Source: Methanomassiliicoccales archaeon
Lineage (GTDB): Archaea > Thermoplasmatota > Thermoplasmata > SG8-5
Direction of reading: 5' to 3'
NCBI GenBank assembly: GCA_030636255.1
Contig: DAOVXH010000131.1
Coordinates: 1-5,598 of the forward strand
Length of the DNA stretch: 5,598 nt
The notes beneath the pieces are model-generated. The model was not told where the DNA came from. It ran no database searches and worked only from the letters and a program-made list of their open reading frames with translations. Made by a program: the position numbers and the translations under genes. This document shows, piece by piece, positions 5,576 through 5,598 of the stretch. Positions within the stretch are counted from its first letter, which is position 1. Each line of letters begins with the position of its first letter.

Positions 5576-5598
5576 ATTGATAGAGTTTGCTCTGAAAA

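Noticed and set aside
1..5598. CRISPR array, insertion sequence or defence system
   Set aside because: No regularly spaced repeats beyond the two palindromes, no transposase, and every gene but the first fits a housekeeping family.

Overview
The window is archaeal. Four of its genes have archaeal hallmarks: a single-gene archaeal Dph2, a Pop5-type RNase P protein, an MfnA-type PLP decarboxylase, and an FtsZ that reads closest to the archaeal FtsZ2 group. TATA-like promoter boxes and GGAGG or GGTGATC ribosome-binding sites fit this. A euryarchaeal lineage, possibly Thermoplasmatota, seems likely from the family types, but this is inference and no marker in the window fixes it. Every complete gene is on the + strand and little DNA is non-coding.

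Layout. At 1-99 on the minus strand is the first 33 codons of an enoyl-CoA hydratase/isomerase family gene. A 68-bp divergent promoter gap separates it from a three-gene + strand cluster. The first gene (168-1817) is a degenerate, internally shortened relative of phosphoenolpyruvate synthase. It is followed 11 nt later by mfnA (1829-2950, TTG start), which overlaps dph2 (2947-3939) by an ATGA junction. A 117-bp AT-rich gap with promoter signals leads to ftsZ2 (4057-5172). That gene is followed 33 nt later by the RNase P subunit gene rnp2 (5206-5520), and then by a strong hairpin with a T-rich tail.

How the genes fit together. dph2 (diphthamide on elongation factor 2) and rnp2 (tRNA 5' maturation) serve translation. 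ftsZ2 serves cell division. mfnA makes either beta-alanine for coenzyme A or tyramine for methanofuran. The cluster therefore looks like housekeeping DNA rather than a mobile or defence island. The parts least explained by known biology are three. One is the PEP-synthase-like protein, which lacks the phosphohistidine domain and the expected catalytic residues. The second is a pair of identical-armed 15-nt palindromes, 22 nt apart, spanning the ftsZ2 stop codon. The third is a short stem that could mask the ftsZ2 ribosome-binding site.
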